DNA from: Methylococcales bacterium
GTDB lineage: Bacteria; Pseudomonadota; Gammaproteobacteria; Methylococcales; Methylomonadaceae
Length of the DNA stretch: 7,174 bases
Assembly: GCA_023134955.1 (NCBI GenBank)
Contig: JAGLUC010000150.1
Location: 1-7,174, forward strand
Direction of reading: 5' to 3'
Below the pieces are notes generated by a model. The model was not told the origin of the DNA and made no database searches. It was given only the letters and a program-made list of their open reading frames with translations. Of this stretch, positions 6,870 to 7,174 are shown one piece after another; the first letter of the stretch is position 1; every line of letters begins with the position of its first letter. The translations under genes and the position numbers were made by a program.

Positions 6870-6903
6870 ACCTGAGGGGACTAGGTTAAGAATAAAAAAA
6901 CCT
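6869..6903 (+). promoter_or_regulatory. Three-part alternative pairing after pilC
   Basis: AACCT (6869-6873), AGGTT (6883-6887) and AACCT (6899-6903) occur in series. The middle segment can pair with either flank, so two hairpins exclude each other. The first AACCT begins on the last base of the pilC stop codon. The stems are only 5 bp, so this may be chance; no T-run follows either of them closely. Confidence 0.25.
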
Positions 6904-6917
6904 TTAGCTAAATAAAC

Positions 6918-6973
6918 AATCACAAGGACGTGATTAATTACTTAGGAGTGAGGATTAAATAAGTTGCACTCCT
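6918..6973 (+). repeat. Two successive hairpins in the pilC-pilD spacer
   Basis: AATCAC/GTGATT (6918-6935) has a 6-bp stem and 6-base loop. AGGAGTG/CACTCCT (6944-6950 with 6967-6973) has a 7-bp stem and 16-base loop. Neither is followed directly by T residues; a run of seven T (6989-6995) begins 16 bases later. They could protect or process the pilBC message, or lower readthrough into pilD. Confidence 0.4.
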
Positions 6974-7012
6974 TATGGTAATAAACTCTTTTTTTAAACC
7001 AATCGGGCTTTT

Positions 7013-7174
7013 ATGCAAGAACTTCAAATTATTCTTCAATCATCACCCATCCTATTAACAGTACTTGTTTTAATCATGGGTTTACTCATTGGAAGTTTTT
7101 TAAATGTAGTGATTTATCGACTTCCTGTGATGATGGATCGTGACTGGAGAAAGGAATGTACTGAGTATCTTGAA
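7013..7174 (+). CDS. pilD: PilD prepilin peptidase, N-terminal part (cut by window end)
   Basis: The first 54 codons of a leader peptidase/N-methyltransferase, the inner-membrane enzyme that cleaves prepilin leaders and methylates the new N-terminus. The first membrane segment spans about residues 12-34 and contains the family signature GSFLNVVIYRLP (27-38). It is followed by MMDRDWRKEC (40-49), like the MMERxW region of gammaproteobacterial PilD. The zinc-binding Cys pairs and the catalytic aspartates lie beyond the window. The frame stays open to the last base. The start is 143 bp after pilC, a wider gap than the tight pilB-pilC junction, and no Shine-Dalgarno sequence is seen. The order pilB-pilC-pilD supports the call. 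Confidence 0.92.
   Translation, partial: MQELQIILQSSPILLTVLVLIMGLLIGSFLNVVIYRLPVMMDRDWRKECTEYLE

Overview
The window looks like the chromosome of an AT-rich gammaproteobacterium. It carries a short BamC-like outer-membrane lipoprotein, the TldD/PmbA (TldE) protease pair, and pilB, pilC and the start of pilD from the type IV pilus cluster. TldD and PmbA align along their whole length with the enterobacterial proteins as I remember them, and the pilBCD order is typical of gammaproteobacteria. The low GC, the short BamC and the tldD-pmbA adjacency would suit a methanotroph- or thiotroph-like lineage (Methylococcales/Thiotrichales), but I cannot place the genus from sequence alone. All genes are on the + strand.

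Layout. 1-43: tail of an unidentified upstream region. 44-655: BamC-like lipoprotein, with a hairpin plus T-rich tail over its stop codon. 739-2178: tldD, and 2255-3586: pmbA, 76 bp apart with no terminator seen between them, so probably co-transcribed; their products form the TldD/E metalloprotease heterodimer. 3587-3933: a 347-bp gap without a convincing gene. Its first ~240 bp are hairpin-rich and less AT-rich than the rest of the gap; they include a strong ribosome binding site in front of a seven-codon reading frame. Its last ~80 bp hold a 16-bp perfect palindrome directly against a good sigma-70-type promoter for pilB. 3934-5646: pilB, 5649-6869: pilC, tightly coupled (2 bp apart). 6870-7012: a 143-bp spacer with several small inverted repeats. 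7013-7174: first 54 codons of pilD, cut by the window edge.

Function. PilB (cytoplasmic extension ATPase) drives PilC (inner-membrane platform) to polymerise pilins that PilD has processed. No pilin gene survives in the window, although the mini-frame MKGM... upstream of pilB could be the stub of one. I see no defence system, CRISPR array, tRNA or rRNA, and no intact mobile element. The unexplained material is concentrated in the pmbA-pilB gap and, to a lesser extent, the pilC-pilD spacer.
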